Assembly (NCBI GenBank): GCA_040766655.1
Contig: JAXGQB010000006.1
Location: 372,001 to 436,000 of the forward strand
Origin: JALOOB01 sp040766655
GTDB taxonomy: Bacteria > Chloroflexota > Anaerolineae > CG2-30-64-16
Reading direction: 5' to 3'
Length of the DNA: 64,000 nucleotides
The translations under genes and the position numbers were made by a program. Position 1 is the stretch's first letter. The number at the start of each line of letters is the position of its first letter. The notes under the pieces were generated by a model that searched no databases, was not told the origin of the DNA, and worked only from the letters and a program-made list of their open reading frames with translations. Shown one piece after another: positions 32,063-39,838 of the stretch.

Positions 32063-34963
32063 TCATTCAGGCGCCACATCGTTCGTGGCGTCTCGCTTGA
32101 CGACGATCAGGGTGAAGTCGTCGAATTGCGGCTCGCCGGCCGCCCAGGCAGACACGCCCTCGTCGATTGCGGCCGCGATCGCTTCGGCCGAACGGGACCG
32201 GTGTTCGCTCAGCAGGGCCGCCAGCCGGTCACTGCCGAACTCCGCGCCCCCCGGATCGAGCGTGTCGATGGCGCCGTCCGTGTAGAACAAAATCACGTCG
32301 CCCTCGGCCAGGTCGATCGTCTTTTGCTCGAACTGCACGTCATCGACGATTCCGAGCGCAAGGCCCGACGCGGTCAGCTCTTCGATGTGGCCGCCCGCTG
32401 CCCGCACGTGCAGCGCCAGGTTGTGGCCCGCGCTGCTGTATACCAGGCGGTGGCTGGCCGCGTGGAGGACGCCATAGTGTGCGGTCACAAACATGTCCGA
32501 GGTGCTGTCGGACAGGATGAGCTGGTTGGCGCGCTGCAGTGCCTGCGCGGGGTCGCGGCCGCTGAGCGCGACCGCGCGCATGATGGTGCGCGCGAACATC
32601 ATGTAGAGCGCAGCGGGGATGCCCTTGTCGGACACGTCCGCGATCACCAGGCCGATCCGGGACGGGTCCAGCCGCATGAAGTCGAAGAAGTCGCCGCCGA
32701 CCTGGCGGGCAGACCGCCAGCGGTAGGCGACCTGGTAACCCGGGACGTCCGGCGCAGCCTGGGGCAGCAGGGTCCTTTGGATCTCCTGGGCCAGCTCCAA
32801 CTCCCGGCCCAGCCGCGCGCGCTCGGCCTCCTGCAGCTGGAGCCTGGCGTTCTCGATCGCGATGGCGGCCTGGTTGGCAATGCCCACCAGGATGCGGACG
32901 CGGCGCGGGCTGAACATGTGCGCGCTGTCCACATCGTCGGCCAGCAGCGCGCCGATCGGCTCGTCGGCGACCAGCAGCGGCACCACCAGGATCGTCCGGC
33001 TGCCGAACCTGGTGCGCCACGACCGCGGCACGCGCGCGCTGCCCTCGACGTCGTCGACGAAGATCGGCTGTCCTGACCGGCAGGCATCGTCCAGCAGGGG
33101 CAGCTCGCCCGGGCGGATCACGGCGTCCCGGTATGCTTCTGCCAGGCCCGGCCGCTGGCCCTGGACGGTGCGGGCGCGGAAGTTGCCCTCGTCGTCGATG
33201 AGGAGCGCGACGCAGCGGTCGACGCCCGTCAGCGCAGGCGCCAGCCGGGTCACCTGCTCCAGCGTCACGTCGACGGGCTGCAGGCGGCGGATGGCCTCCG
33301 CGACCTGGAGGAGCACGGTGGACGTCCATGCCTCTTCCTCGCGCATGGCCGAGAGGCGGCTGTTGTCGACCGCAGCCGCGATCTGGTGCGCGATGCCGGC
33401 CAGCATGGCCAGGCGGCGGTCGTCCATGTGGTTGCCGCGGCCGCCCGCGAAGCCTGCGCCCAGGACGCCGAACACCTCGCCCTTGTTCAACATGGGCAGC
33501 AGGGCGACTGCCTCTACGTCGCCGAACAATGCTACGTTGGGACCGGTGTCCTCCGTGTCCGCTGCAGAGGCTCCATTCACGAAGACGGGCGCGCGCGTGC
33601 TGCGCAGCGTCTCGAATGCCGGCCACTCTTCCGGGCGCACGCGCAGCGCCACCGGCAGGTCCCCGTCGACGGCGCCGGCCAGCCCGAAGGATGACCCGAC
33701 CTCGAACGCCTGGTGCTCCTCGTCCCACAGCCAGATGACGACCGACTCGACCCCGGCCAGCATCGCAGTGACGCGCACGGCCGCGTCCAGCACGTCCTGG
33801 ACGTTGTCGACCTGGCTCGTGGCCTCGGCTACCTGCAGCATGACGGTGGTCACCCAGGCCTCCACCCGCTGCGCCTCGTACGCGCGCGCCGCGTTGACTG
33901 CGACTGCGGCCTGGTCCGCCATGGTCCGGATAACGAAGATGTCGTCGTGACCGAAGGCGTCCAGCTGGTCGCTCTGGACGTCGAGCACGCCGACGATCTC
34001 GCCATCGACGAGCATCGGCACGGCCAGCTCTGCGCGCGTGTCGGGCAGCAGCCGGGGGTCGTCGGGGATGTAGCGCGGCTCCACGCCGACGTCGTTGGCC
34101 AGCAGGGGCTCCGCGTGCGCCGCGACCCACCCGATGATGCCCTCGCGGCCGATGCGCATGGTCCGTGCTTCCTTGCGCCACTTCTGGTTCAATCCCTGGC
34201 CGCTGGACGCCACGAACATCGCGTGCTCGTTCCCGGCCTCGATCAGGAAGATCTGGACGTGATAGTAGCCGAACCGGGCGCGCATGAGTTCCACGATCTG
34301 CACGAGCAGCTCGTCCAGGTCCAGGATGCGCGTGAGGCTCCGGCCGACCTCGGACACCGCCGCCAGCGCGTTCAACCGGCGCTCGGCGTGGTCGAAGAGC
34401 TGTGCATTTCGGAGCGCTGACGCGGATTGGTTGGCCAGGATGGTCAGGAGGCGCAGATGGCGCTCGTCGAAGGCGTCAGGCGCGGGGCTCTGGATGGAGA
34501 GCGCGCCGATAGCCTCGTCGCCGGCGACGAGGGGCAGGTAGATGCCGGAGCGCGGCGGGTCGTCGCTGAGGTAGACGGGCCGCGCGGGCAGCGCGTCCAT
34601 CTCCTGTTGGAAGTCATGGACCAGGAGGGGCTGGCCCGTGACGCGCAGCCAACCGATGATGCCCTCGCCCGCGGCCAGGGGAAAGGTGGCCCGGGGCTGC
34701 CGTTGGCCCTGCTTGAGCCACACCTTGATGCGGTAGTGGTCGCCATCGAAGAGGCCAACCTGGAAGGTATCGGTGGGGACGATGCGGCCCGCGAGCTCGT
34801 AGATCAGCTCGCAGAGGGCATCCTGGTCCAGGGGCGCCTGGACGATGGAGCGCCCGATGTCGGCCAGCGTTGCCAGTTCCGAAATTCGCCGCCGGTGGTG
34901 TGCACTCGGTCGCCCCGGCCCGGACGGCGCAGCGTGCACCCTTGCCACCTTTGCATCGCTCAT
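32063..34963 (-). CDS. Multi-GAF PP2C-type serine phosphatase (RsbU/SpoIIE family)
   Basis: A 966-residue cytoplasmic protein. Four GAF domains run in series (about residues 27-190, 195-365, 366-540, 545-715), each with the EGIIGW or VxLLP-type strand pattern, then a coiled linker (RARLGRELELAQEIQRTLLP) and a SpoIIE/PP2C domain at about 720-960 with metal-binding VGGDFFDF, IADVSDKGIPAALYM, SSAGHNL, FYTDGAID and DDFTLIVVKRD. It should dephosphorylate the STAS protein encoded upstream in response to ligands of the GAF domains. Its ATG overlaps the kinase stop (ATGA), so the two are coupled. Confidence 0.9.
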   Translation of the reverse strand: MSDAKVARVHAAPSGPGRPSAHHRRRISELATLADIGRSIVQAPLDQDALCELIYELAGRIVPTDTFQVGLFDGDHYRIKVWLKQGQRQPRATFPLAAGEGIIGWLRVTGQPLLVHDFQQEMDALPARPVYLSDDPPRSGIYLPLVAGDEAIGALSIQSPAPDAFDERHLRLLTILANQSASALRNAQLFDHAERRLNALAAVSEVGRSLTRILDLDELLVQIVELMRARFGYYHVQIFLIEAGNEHAMFVASSGQGLNQKWRKEARTMRIGREGIIGWVAAHAEPLLANDVGVEPRYIPDDPRLLPDTRAELAVPMLVDGEIVGVLDVQSDQLDAFGHDDIFVIRTMADQAAVAVNAARAYEAQRVEAWVTTVMLQVAEATSQVDNVQDVLDAAVRVTAMLAGVESVVIWLWDEEHQAFEVGSSFGLAGAVDGDLPVALRVRPEEWPAFETLRSTRAPVFVNGASAADTEDTGPNVALFGDVEAVALLPMLNKGEVFGVLGAGFAGGRGNHMDDRRLAMLAGIAHQIAAAVDNSRLSAMREEEAWTSTVLLQVAEAIRRLQPVDVTLEQVTRLAPALTGVDRCVALLIDDEGNFRARTVQGQRPGLAEAYRDAVIRPGELPLLDDACRSGQPIFVDDVEGSARVPRSWRTRFGSRTILVVPLLVADEPIGALLADDVDSAHMFSPRRVRILVGIANQAAIAIENARLQLQEAERARLGRELELAQEIQRTLLPQAAPDVPGYQVAYRWRSARQVGGDFFDFMRLDPSRIGLVIADVSDKGIPAALYMMFARTIMRAVALSGRDPAQALQRANQLILSDSTSDMFVTAHYGVLHAASHRLVYSSAGHNLALHVRAAGGHIEELTASGLALGIVDDVQFEQKTIDLAEGDVILFYTDGAIDTLDPGGAEFGSDRLAALLSEHRSRSAEAIAAAIDEGVSAWAAGEPQFDDFTLIVVKRDATNDVAPE

Positions 34964-35403
34964 GAGAGCTCCGTGATCGCGCCTCGCTTGATCATGGTCA
35001 GCAGATTGCCGTCGGGGAGAACCTCGTAGACGACCTCATCCATCAACTGGTTTATCAGATGCATGCCCAGGCCGCCCAGCGGGCGCTCTTCCAGGGGCAC
35101 GTTCTTGTTCGGGGGCTTGATCTTGCCGGGCGTGAACGGCCGTGCATGGTCGCGCAGCGCGATGATGACGTCGCCGTTTGCGGTCACGAAGCGGATCGCC
35201 AGCTTGCCGCCGCGGCCCCGGTAGCCATGCTTGATCACGTTGCTCGCGGCCTCTTCGACCGCGAGGGTCAGGTCGAAACAGATGCCGGGGCCGACTGCTG
35301 CGCCCTCGCAGGCATCCTCGATGAAGCCGATGATTTCCGGCACGGAAGCCATCATCCCGTTGAATATCGACTCGCGCTCGTACTTCTGCCTCACCCCGCC
35401 CAT
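34960..35403 (-). CDS. RsbW/SpoIIAB-like anti-sigma serine kinase
   Basis: About 147 residues forming a HATPase_c_2 domain: the N box EEAASNVIKHGYRG, the G1-like DHARPFTPGKI and the G2 box LGGLGMHLINQLMDEV. Proteins of this type bind a sigma factor or other target and phosphorylate the STAS antagonist on Ser. The ATG at 35403 sits close behind GAGGAG; GTG codons at 35412 and 35421 are alternatives. It lies between the STAS gene and the phosphatase gene in the standard partner-switching order. No sigma factor gene is adjacent, so the target is elsewhere. Confidence 0.86.
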   Translation of the reverse strand: MGGVRQKYERESIFNGMMASVPEIIGFIEDACEGAAVGPGICFDLTLAVEEAASNVIKHGYRGRGGKLAIRFVTANGDVIIALRDHARPFTPGKIKPPNKNVPLEERPLGGLGMHLINQLMDEVVYEVLPDGNLLTMIKRGAITELS

Positions 35404-35480
35404 TCTCCTCACAGATAGCACGAAGCTGGAAACCAGCCCGCAGGGCGCTGGCCTCCAGCCTCAGTCAACGGCGTTCCCGA

Positions 35481-35816
35481 CTAGAAGCTACCGACGGCTT
35501 CGGCCTCGGTGTCGAAGATCATGAACTGCCCGCTGAGGCCGGTCAGGTCCAGGACCTTCTTGATATTGGGGTTGATCTCGGCCAGGCGCATGTCGCCGCG
35601 ATTCCAGCGCCGGCACGTCTTCCACGTGCTGATCAGCTCGCGGAGCGCTGCGCTGGACATGTAGTTCACGTCTTTCAGGTTGAGCGTCAGCTTGTAATGA
35701 CCCGAATCGGTCAGGTTGCGCAACTGGGCGCCAAGATCCGGCGCCACGCTGCCGTCGATGCGGCCGCCGAGCCGGACGAGCGTGCAGCGCTTCAGGTCGA
35801 CGTTTGAAAACTCCAT
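35481..35816 (-). CDS. STAS-domain anti-sigma-factor antagonist (RsbV/SpoIIAA-like)
   Basis: A 111-residue single STAS domain: LGGRIDGSVAPDLGAQLRN, then the phosphorylation loop NYMSSAALREL with Ser 54/55, and the IKKVLDLTGLSGQFMIFDTE end typical of anti-sigma antagonists. When dephosphorylated by the PP2C protein it should sequester the RsbW-like kinase. The ATG has a GGAGG site, and a good promoter lies about 60 nt upstream, making this the first gene of the operon. Confidence 0.88.
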   Translation of the reverse strand: MEFSNVDLKRCTLVRLGGRIDGSVAPDLGAQLRNLTDSGHYKLTLNLKDVNYMSSAALRELISTWKTCRRWNRGDMRLAEINPNIKKVLDLTGLSGQFMIFDTEAEAVGSF

Positions 35817-35881
35817 ATTTGCTACCTCCGTCAGAGAGCAGGCATTGTTGGGATGGAAATACCAGCTTCAGTCAAGAACTG

Positions 35882-35910
35882 ACTATACCATAGCATCGCG
35901 GGCATCACAA
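35882..35910 (-). promoter_or_regulatory. Promoter of the partner-switching operon
   Basis: Minus strand: -35 TTGTGA (35910-35905), 17-bp spacer, -10 TATAGT (35887-35882). The predicted start near 35875 leaves a leader of about 59 nt to the STAS gene. The -35 overlaps the first of two 14-bp direct repeats. Confidence 0.6.
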
Positions 35911-35938
35911 CTTCAGTTAGCGGCCAACTTCAGTTAGC
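35908..35938. repeat. Two 14-bp direct repeats at the partner-switching promoter
   Basis: CAACTTCAGTTAGC occurs at 35908-35921 and again at 35925-35938, 17 bp apart start to start. A related inverted core (CCAACTAACG) follows. They touch the -35 box and lie on its upstream side, as activator sites often do. Confidence 0.5.
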
Positions 35939-35944
35939 CACCAA

Positions 35945-37411
35945 CTAACGCCAGCGGCCAACGGCTGGCCGATCCGGCCGCCGCACCTGCGCTGCCACCG
36001 CCATGCCCAGGCCGATGAAGGCCCAAAACAGCACCCCCATGTGCGGATATACCAGGTTGAAGAGGTAGTGGTCGAAGATGCCACCGACCAGGGCGCCGAC
36101 GACCGCTGCGCCCACCCCGAGCAGCAGCGCCTCCTGCCGGGGGTCGGCAACCTGCCGCCATGCGCGCCACATGCTGACGAGGAACGAGGCGATGACGACG
36201 AGGTAGACCAGGACCCCCAGCACGCCCATGATCTCCCCCATCAGCAGGTAGAGGTTGGAGACACCGACGTAGAGATCTGCATCGGGCGAGCCGGCGAAGC
36301 CCACGCCGAACCAGGGATAGCGGCTGATGAGTGCTAGCGCGTCCCTGTACTCGCCCAGGCGCATGAGGGTCGCCCGGTCCTGCAGCTGGATGCCCTCGAC
36401 GAAGCGCGCAACGTAGGCCTGCGTCTGCGGTAGGAGCAGGAGCAGCAGCGCGCCCACCCCGGCCAGGGGCAGCAACTTGCGATAGCGCAGCACGCCGATG
36501 ACCAACAGCCCCACGGCCAGGCCGACGAGGGAGCCGCGGCTGTAGGTGAGGTAGAGGGCCAGCATCTCGAAGAGCAGGAACAGCGCGACCAGGCTGCGGC
36601 GGAACAGCGGCGCGGGGCTGACCAGCTGGGGCAGGGTCAGCCCGATCATCAGGATGAGAAATCCGCCCAACACGTTCGGGTCGACCATCGTCCCGATCGC
36701 GCGCATGGGATTCGCGGCGTCGTCCTCGATGTAGCGCAGCGCACCCGCGCCGCCCGGGTAGCCGAAGCGTCCCAGCGCGTTCAGGATGCGGATGGTCGCG
36801 GTCTCCGGGATGACATAAAACACGACCGCGATGAACGCGGCCGCCGCGCCGGCCAGCATGATCAGCCGCGCCAGCAGCTCCGTGTCCTTCTTCTCCCGCA
36901 GCGTGTTGACGATGATAAAGAAGAGGCCGATGGCCATGATCAGCTCGGCGAAATTGCGGATCACGGTCATCGTGGGCCGGCTGAAGCGCAGCCCGTTCGC
37001 GAACGCGAAGAACGCGGCGAGCATGAAGAGGAGCACGGCTGCGCCGATGGGCGTGCCGATCAGTTCGCGGTCGCGGCGGGTCACCACGCGCATGATCCAG
37101 ACGAAGTAGACCGCCAGCATGCCCACGTTGAGGAAGGTCGGCGTGAAACCGATCTTGAAGGGCAGGGTGGCGAAGGGGAGCAGGCCGATGATCCCGAACA
37201 GGGCGACCAACCCCCAGCGGATGTCGCGCAGCATCAGGAGGCCGAAGATGGCCACGACGAGCACGGCCGTGCCGTAGAGCGGGCCGGCGATGACGACGAG
37301 CAGTGCGGCGAGCAGGCTGCCGGCCCCGATGAGCAGCGCACGCGCCGTTGCCGCGGACGCCCGATGGGGGCTGAACAGGGCCGATTCGAAACGCTTGATG
37401 ATCTGCGTCAA
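35945..37411 (-). CDS. O-antigen ligase/Wzy-type polytopic membrane protein
   Basis: About 488 residues with roughly a dozen hydrophobic segments, for example LLIGAGSLLAALLVVIAGPL and LILMIGLTLPQLVSPAPLF. The Wzy_C/O-antigen-ligase hallmark is a large extracytoplasmic loop after LTYSRGSLVGLAVGLLV, with RLGEYRDALALISRYPWFGV (the conserved Arg and the WFGVG turn). Such proteins ligate or polymerise glycans on lipid carriers. The TTG start at 37411 is chosen because AAAGGA lies 9 nt upstream; a longer TTG start at 37450 overlaps the promoter. It is transcribed away from the DUF2079 gene. Confidence 0.83.
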   Translation of the reverse strand: MTQIIKRFESALFSPHRASAATARALLIGAGSLLAALLVVIAGPLYGTAVLVVAIFGLLMLRDIRWGLVALFGIIGLLPFATLPFKIGFTPTFLNVGMLAVYFVWIMRVVTRRDRELIGTPIGAAVLLFMLAAFFAFANGLRFSRPTMTVIRNFAELIMAIGLFFIIVNTLREKKDTELLARLIMLAGAAAAFIAVVFYVIPETATIRILNALGRFGYPGGAGALRYIEDDAANPMRAIGTMVDPNVLGGFLILMIGLTLPQLVSPAPLFRRSLVALFLLFEMLALYLTYSRGSLVGLAVGLLVIGVLRYRKLLPLAGVGALLLLLLPQTQAYVARFVEGIQLQDRATLMRLGEYRDALALISRYPWFGVGFAGSPDADLYVGVSNLYLLMGEIMGVLGVLVYLVVIASFLVSMWRAWRQVADPRQEALLLGVGAAVVGALVGGIFDHYLFNLVYPHMGVLFWAFIGLGMAVAAQVRRPDRPAVGRWR

Positions 37412-37449
37412 GCGATGAAATCCTTTCGCAGGGTGGTGTATCAGGGCCA

Positions 37450-37458
37450 ATCATACCA
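37450..37458 (-). promoter_or_regulatory. Extended -10 promoter for the O-antigen-ligase-like gene
   Basis: Minus strand reads TGGTATGAT, an extended -10 (TGN plus TATGAT, 37455-37450). No good -35 is present, as is allowed for extended -10 promoters. Predicted start near 37444, giving a leader of about 33 nt. Confidence 0.5.
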
Positions 37459-37531
37459 CAAGGTGGCGACGGGGTGTATCAGCGGGACAGGGCTGCCGGA
37501 ACTAGGGAAATCGCGGCCATTGGCATAAACT

Positions 37532-39832
37532 ATGGCCATGACACGCTACGGCTCCGACCTCAGGCGACTCGCCGCGTACGTGCGCGAGCCGGCCAACTGG
37601 CGAGATCCGCTGCTCGCGGCCATCGGCGGGTACAGCGCGGCGCTTGCGGCCTGGTCGGCCAGCCACTCGGCTGGCCTGGCGGCCTTCCTCCTCCGCAACG
37701 AGCTGCCGCTGGATGCGCGTCGCGCGCTGGTGGGATGGCTGCTGGCCGGGGCCATCGCGGGGCTGGTGCTGTGGGCAGTGCTGCGTCTGCTCGCCGCCCG
37801 CCGCGTCCCAGCGGGAGCTGCGCTCGGGCGCGACCCGCGGGATCTGGGCCGGGCTGCCGTCCCGCCCGCGCCGGACACCGTGCGGGACGCGGGCGCCTCT
37901 CCTGCGCCGCGCGGCGGGCGATGGCCCGCGATGGGCCTCATCCTCACGCTGATCCTGGCCGCTGGCTACGCGGCGTTCATGGTCGCGCTCTCGCTCGCGC
38001 GGCACGACGCGTACCTGACCAACGCGTTCGACATGGGGATCCACGACCAGGCGCTGTACAACGTCCTGCACAGCGGGTACATGCGAACCACGTTGTACGG
38101 CCCCTACGCGATCGACTACATCGGGGATCACTTCTCGCCGACCCTCTTCCTGCTGGTCCCCTTCTACGCGCTGCGCCAGGACGCGACCACGTTGTTGGTC
38201 CTGCAGAGCCTGTTTCTGGCCGCGGGCGCAGTGCCCCTGTTCCTGCTGGCGCGGCTCAAGACGCGCAGCGAAGGGCTCGCCCTTGCGTTGGTGGCCGCGT
38301 ACCTCCTGCACCCCGCGCTGCATGGCACCAACCTCGACGACTTTCACCAGATCGCGCTGGTGGTCGTGTTTCTGCTCGCCGCGTTCTACTTCCTGGAACT
38401 GGGACGCGACGCGCCGTTCCTCCTTGCGCTGGCACTGGCCCTGATGGTCAAGGAGGAGGTCGCGCTGACCGTGGTGGCGATCGGCGCGTACGCATTCCTG
38501 GCCAAGGGCAGGCGCACCCTGGGCGCGTCGCTCGTCGTGGGCGGGCTGATCTACTTCGCGTTGGTCATCGGGTGGGTGATGCCAATGCTCGGCGGCACCC
38601 CGCAGATCGACAAGCGATTCGGCGGCTTCATGGCCGAGGGGACCGATGGCGCGGCCGGCGTGGCGTGGACGCTCATCTCGAACCCCGTCTATACGGTCGT
38701 GCACATCTTCGGGAATCCTGACAAGGTGCGCTACCTGCTGCAGATGCTGCTGCCCCTTGCGCTGGTCCCGTTCCTTGCGCCGGCCAGCGCCTGGATGGTC
38801 GCGCTCCCGGCCCTGGCGATCGTCACCCTGACCACCGAGCCCGCGCAGTACGACATCGCTTATCACTACTCCGCGCATCTCCTGCCCGCGCTGTTCTACC
38901 TGGCCGTCCTGGGCCTGGCGCGCCTGAAGCGGAGCCCGAGTGCAAGGATGGCAGCGGTGGCCCCCATGCTGGTGGTCGCGATCCTGGTGGCCGCGACGGG
39001 CATGAGCTACCTGTACGGGCGCCTGCTGCCGCGGGCCGGCGCGGCCTGGCCGCAGCGGGACGCGCACGACCTGGTGGTGGACGGCTTCGTCGCCCAAGTG
39101 CCGCGCGAGGCCAGCGTCAGCACCCTCGGCGGCATCGCGCCCCATCTGACCGCGCGCAAGACGATCTACCTGTTCCCCGACGTGGCGGATGCCGAATACC
39201 TGCTGTTGGACACCGATCTGGGCGCCAACTACTGGCCCTACGAGGGACTCAAGGCGCGCGACCAGTCGATCGCGAGCATGCTGTCCCACGTGACGAGCGG
39301 CGAGTTCGGCCTGGTGCGGTCGGAGGACGGCGTCTATCTCTTCAGGCGCGGCCACGATGCCGCGGGCAATGAGGCGGCAGTGCGGGGGATGCTCTCCACG
39401 CGGTACGAGGCGGAGGAGATGCGCTCGGACTTCGACGCGCCTGCCGCGCCCGACGCCGGGGCCAGCGGCAGGCTGGCCCGCCTGGTGACGCCCGCCCAAC
39501 GACGAGAGGACGGCAAGGCCGCGCTGGTGTACGGCCCTTACACGGACCTCCAGCCGGGGAACTACCGTGCCAGCTACGTGATGAAGGCGGAGGGGATGCC
39601 CGAGGACGCGGTGGTGGCGACGGTCGACGTCTTTTCCCACATCGATGGCTACCCGAGAGCGGTGCAGGAGGTGAGGGGCGGGGACTGGCAGACGCCGGGG
39701 ACCTGGCAGTCGCTTTCGCTGGACTTCAACACGAGCGGCCAGGTGCTGAGGGACGTCGAGCTGCGCGTGATCTACGGTGGCGCGGGCGACCTGTGGCTGG
39801 ATCGCGTGGAGCTGGAGTACCTCGGGCCGTAG
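37532..39832 (+). CDS. DUF2079 polytopic membrane protein with C-terminal beta-domain
   Basis: A 766-residue protein. After an N-terminal membrane pair and a Pro/Ala/Arg-rich linker, the DUF2079 core shows NAFDMGIHDQALYNVLHSGY, DYIGDHFSPTLFLLVPFYAL and LDDFHQIALVVVFLLAAFYF, with about ten membrane segments. The C-terminal 130 residues are soluble, ending in a jelly-roll-like stretch (YGPYTDLQPGNYRASYVMKA). DUF2079 proteins resemble GT-C glycosyltransferases and are probably involved in surface glycan assembly; no activity is proven. No ribosome site precedes ATG 37532 or 37538, so translation may be leaderless. Its stop is 6 nt from the convergent stop at 39839. Confidence 0.78.
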   Translation: MAMTRYGSDLRRLAAYVREPANWRDPLLAAIGGYSAALAAWSASHSAGLAAFLLRNELPLDARRALVGWLLAGAIAGLVLWAVLRLLAARRVPAGAALGRDPRDLGRAAVPPAPDTVRDAGASPAPRGGRWPAMGLILTLILAAGYAAFMVALSLARHDAYLTNAFDMGIHDQALYNVLHSGYMRTTLYGPYAIDYIGDHFSPTLFLLVPFYALRQDATTLLVLQSLFLAAGAVPLFLLARLKTRSEGLALALVAAYLLHPALHGTNLDDFHQIALVVVFLLAAFYFLELGRDAPFLLALALALMVKEEVALTVVAIGAYAFLAKGRRTLGASLVVGGLIYFALVIGWVMPMLGGTPQIDKRFGGFMAEGTDGAAGVAWTLISNPVYTVVHIFGNPDKVRYLLQMLLPLALVPFLAPASAWMVALPALAIVTLTTEPAQYDIAYHYSAHLLPALFYLAVLGLARLKRSPSARMAAVAPMLVVAILVAATGMSYLYGRLLPRAGAAWPQRDAHDLVVDGFVAQVPREASVSTLGGIAPHLTARKTIYLFPDVADAEYLLLDTDLGANYWPYEGLKARDQSIASMLSHVTSGEFGLVRSEDGVYLFRRGHDAAGNEAAVRGMLSTRYEAEEMRSDFDAPAAPDAGASGRLARLVTPAQRREDGKAALVYGPYTDLQPGNYRASYVMKAEGMPEDAVVATVDVFSHIDGYPRAVQEVRGGDWQTPGTWQSLSLDFNTSGQVLRDVELRVIYGGAGDLWLDRVELEYLGP

Positions 39833-39838
39833 CCCCGC

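Noticed and set aside
37502..39640. 712-codon minus-strand open frame opposite the DUF2079 gene
   Set aside because: Low-complexity Arg/Gln/Gly-rich product; the plus strand carries the DUF2079 motifs.
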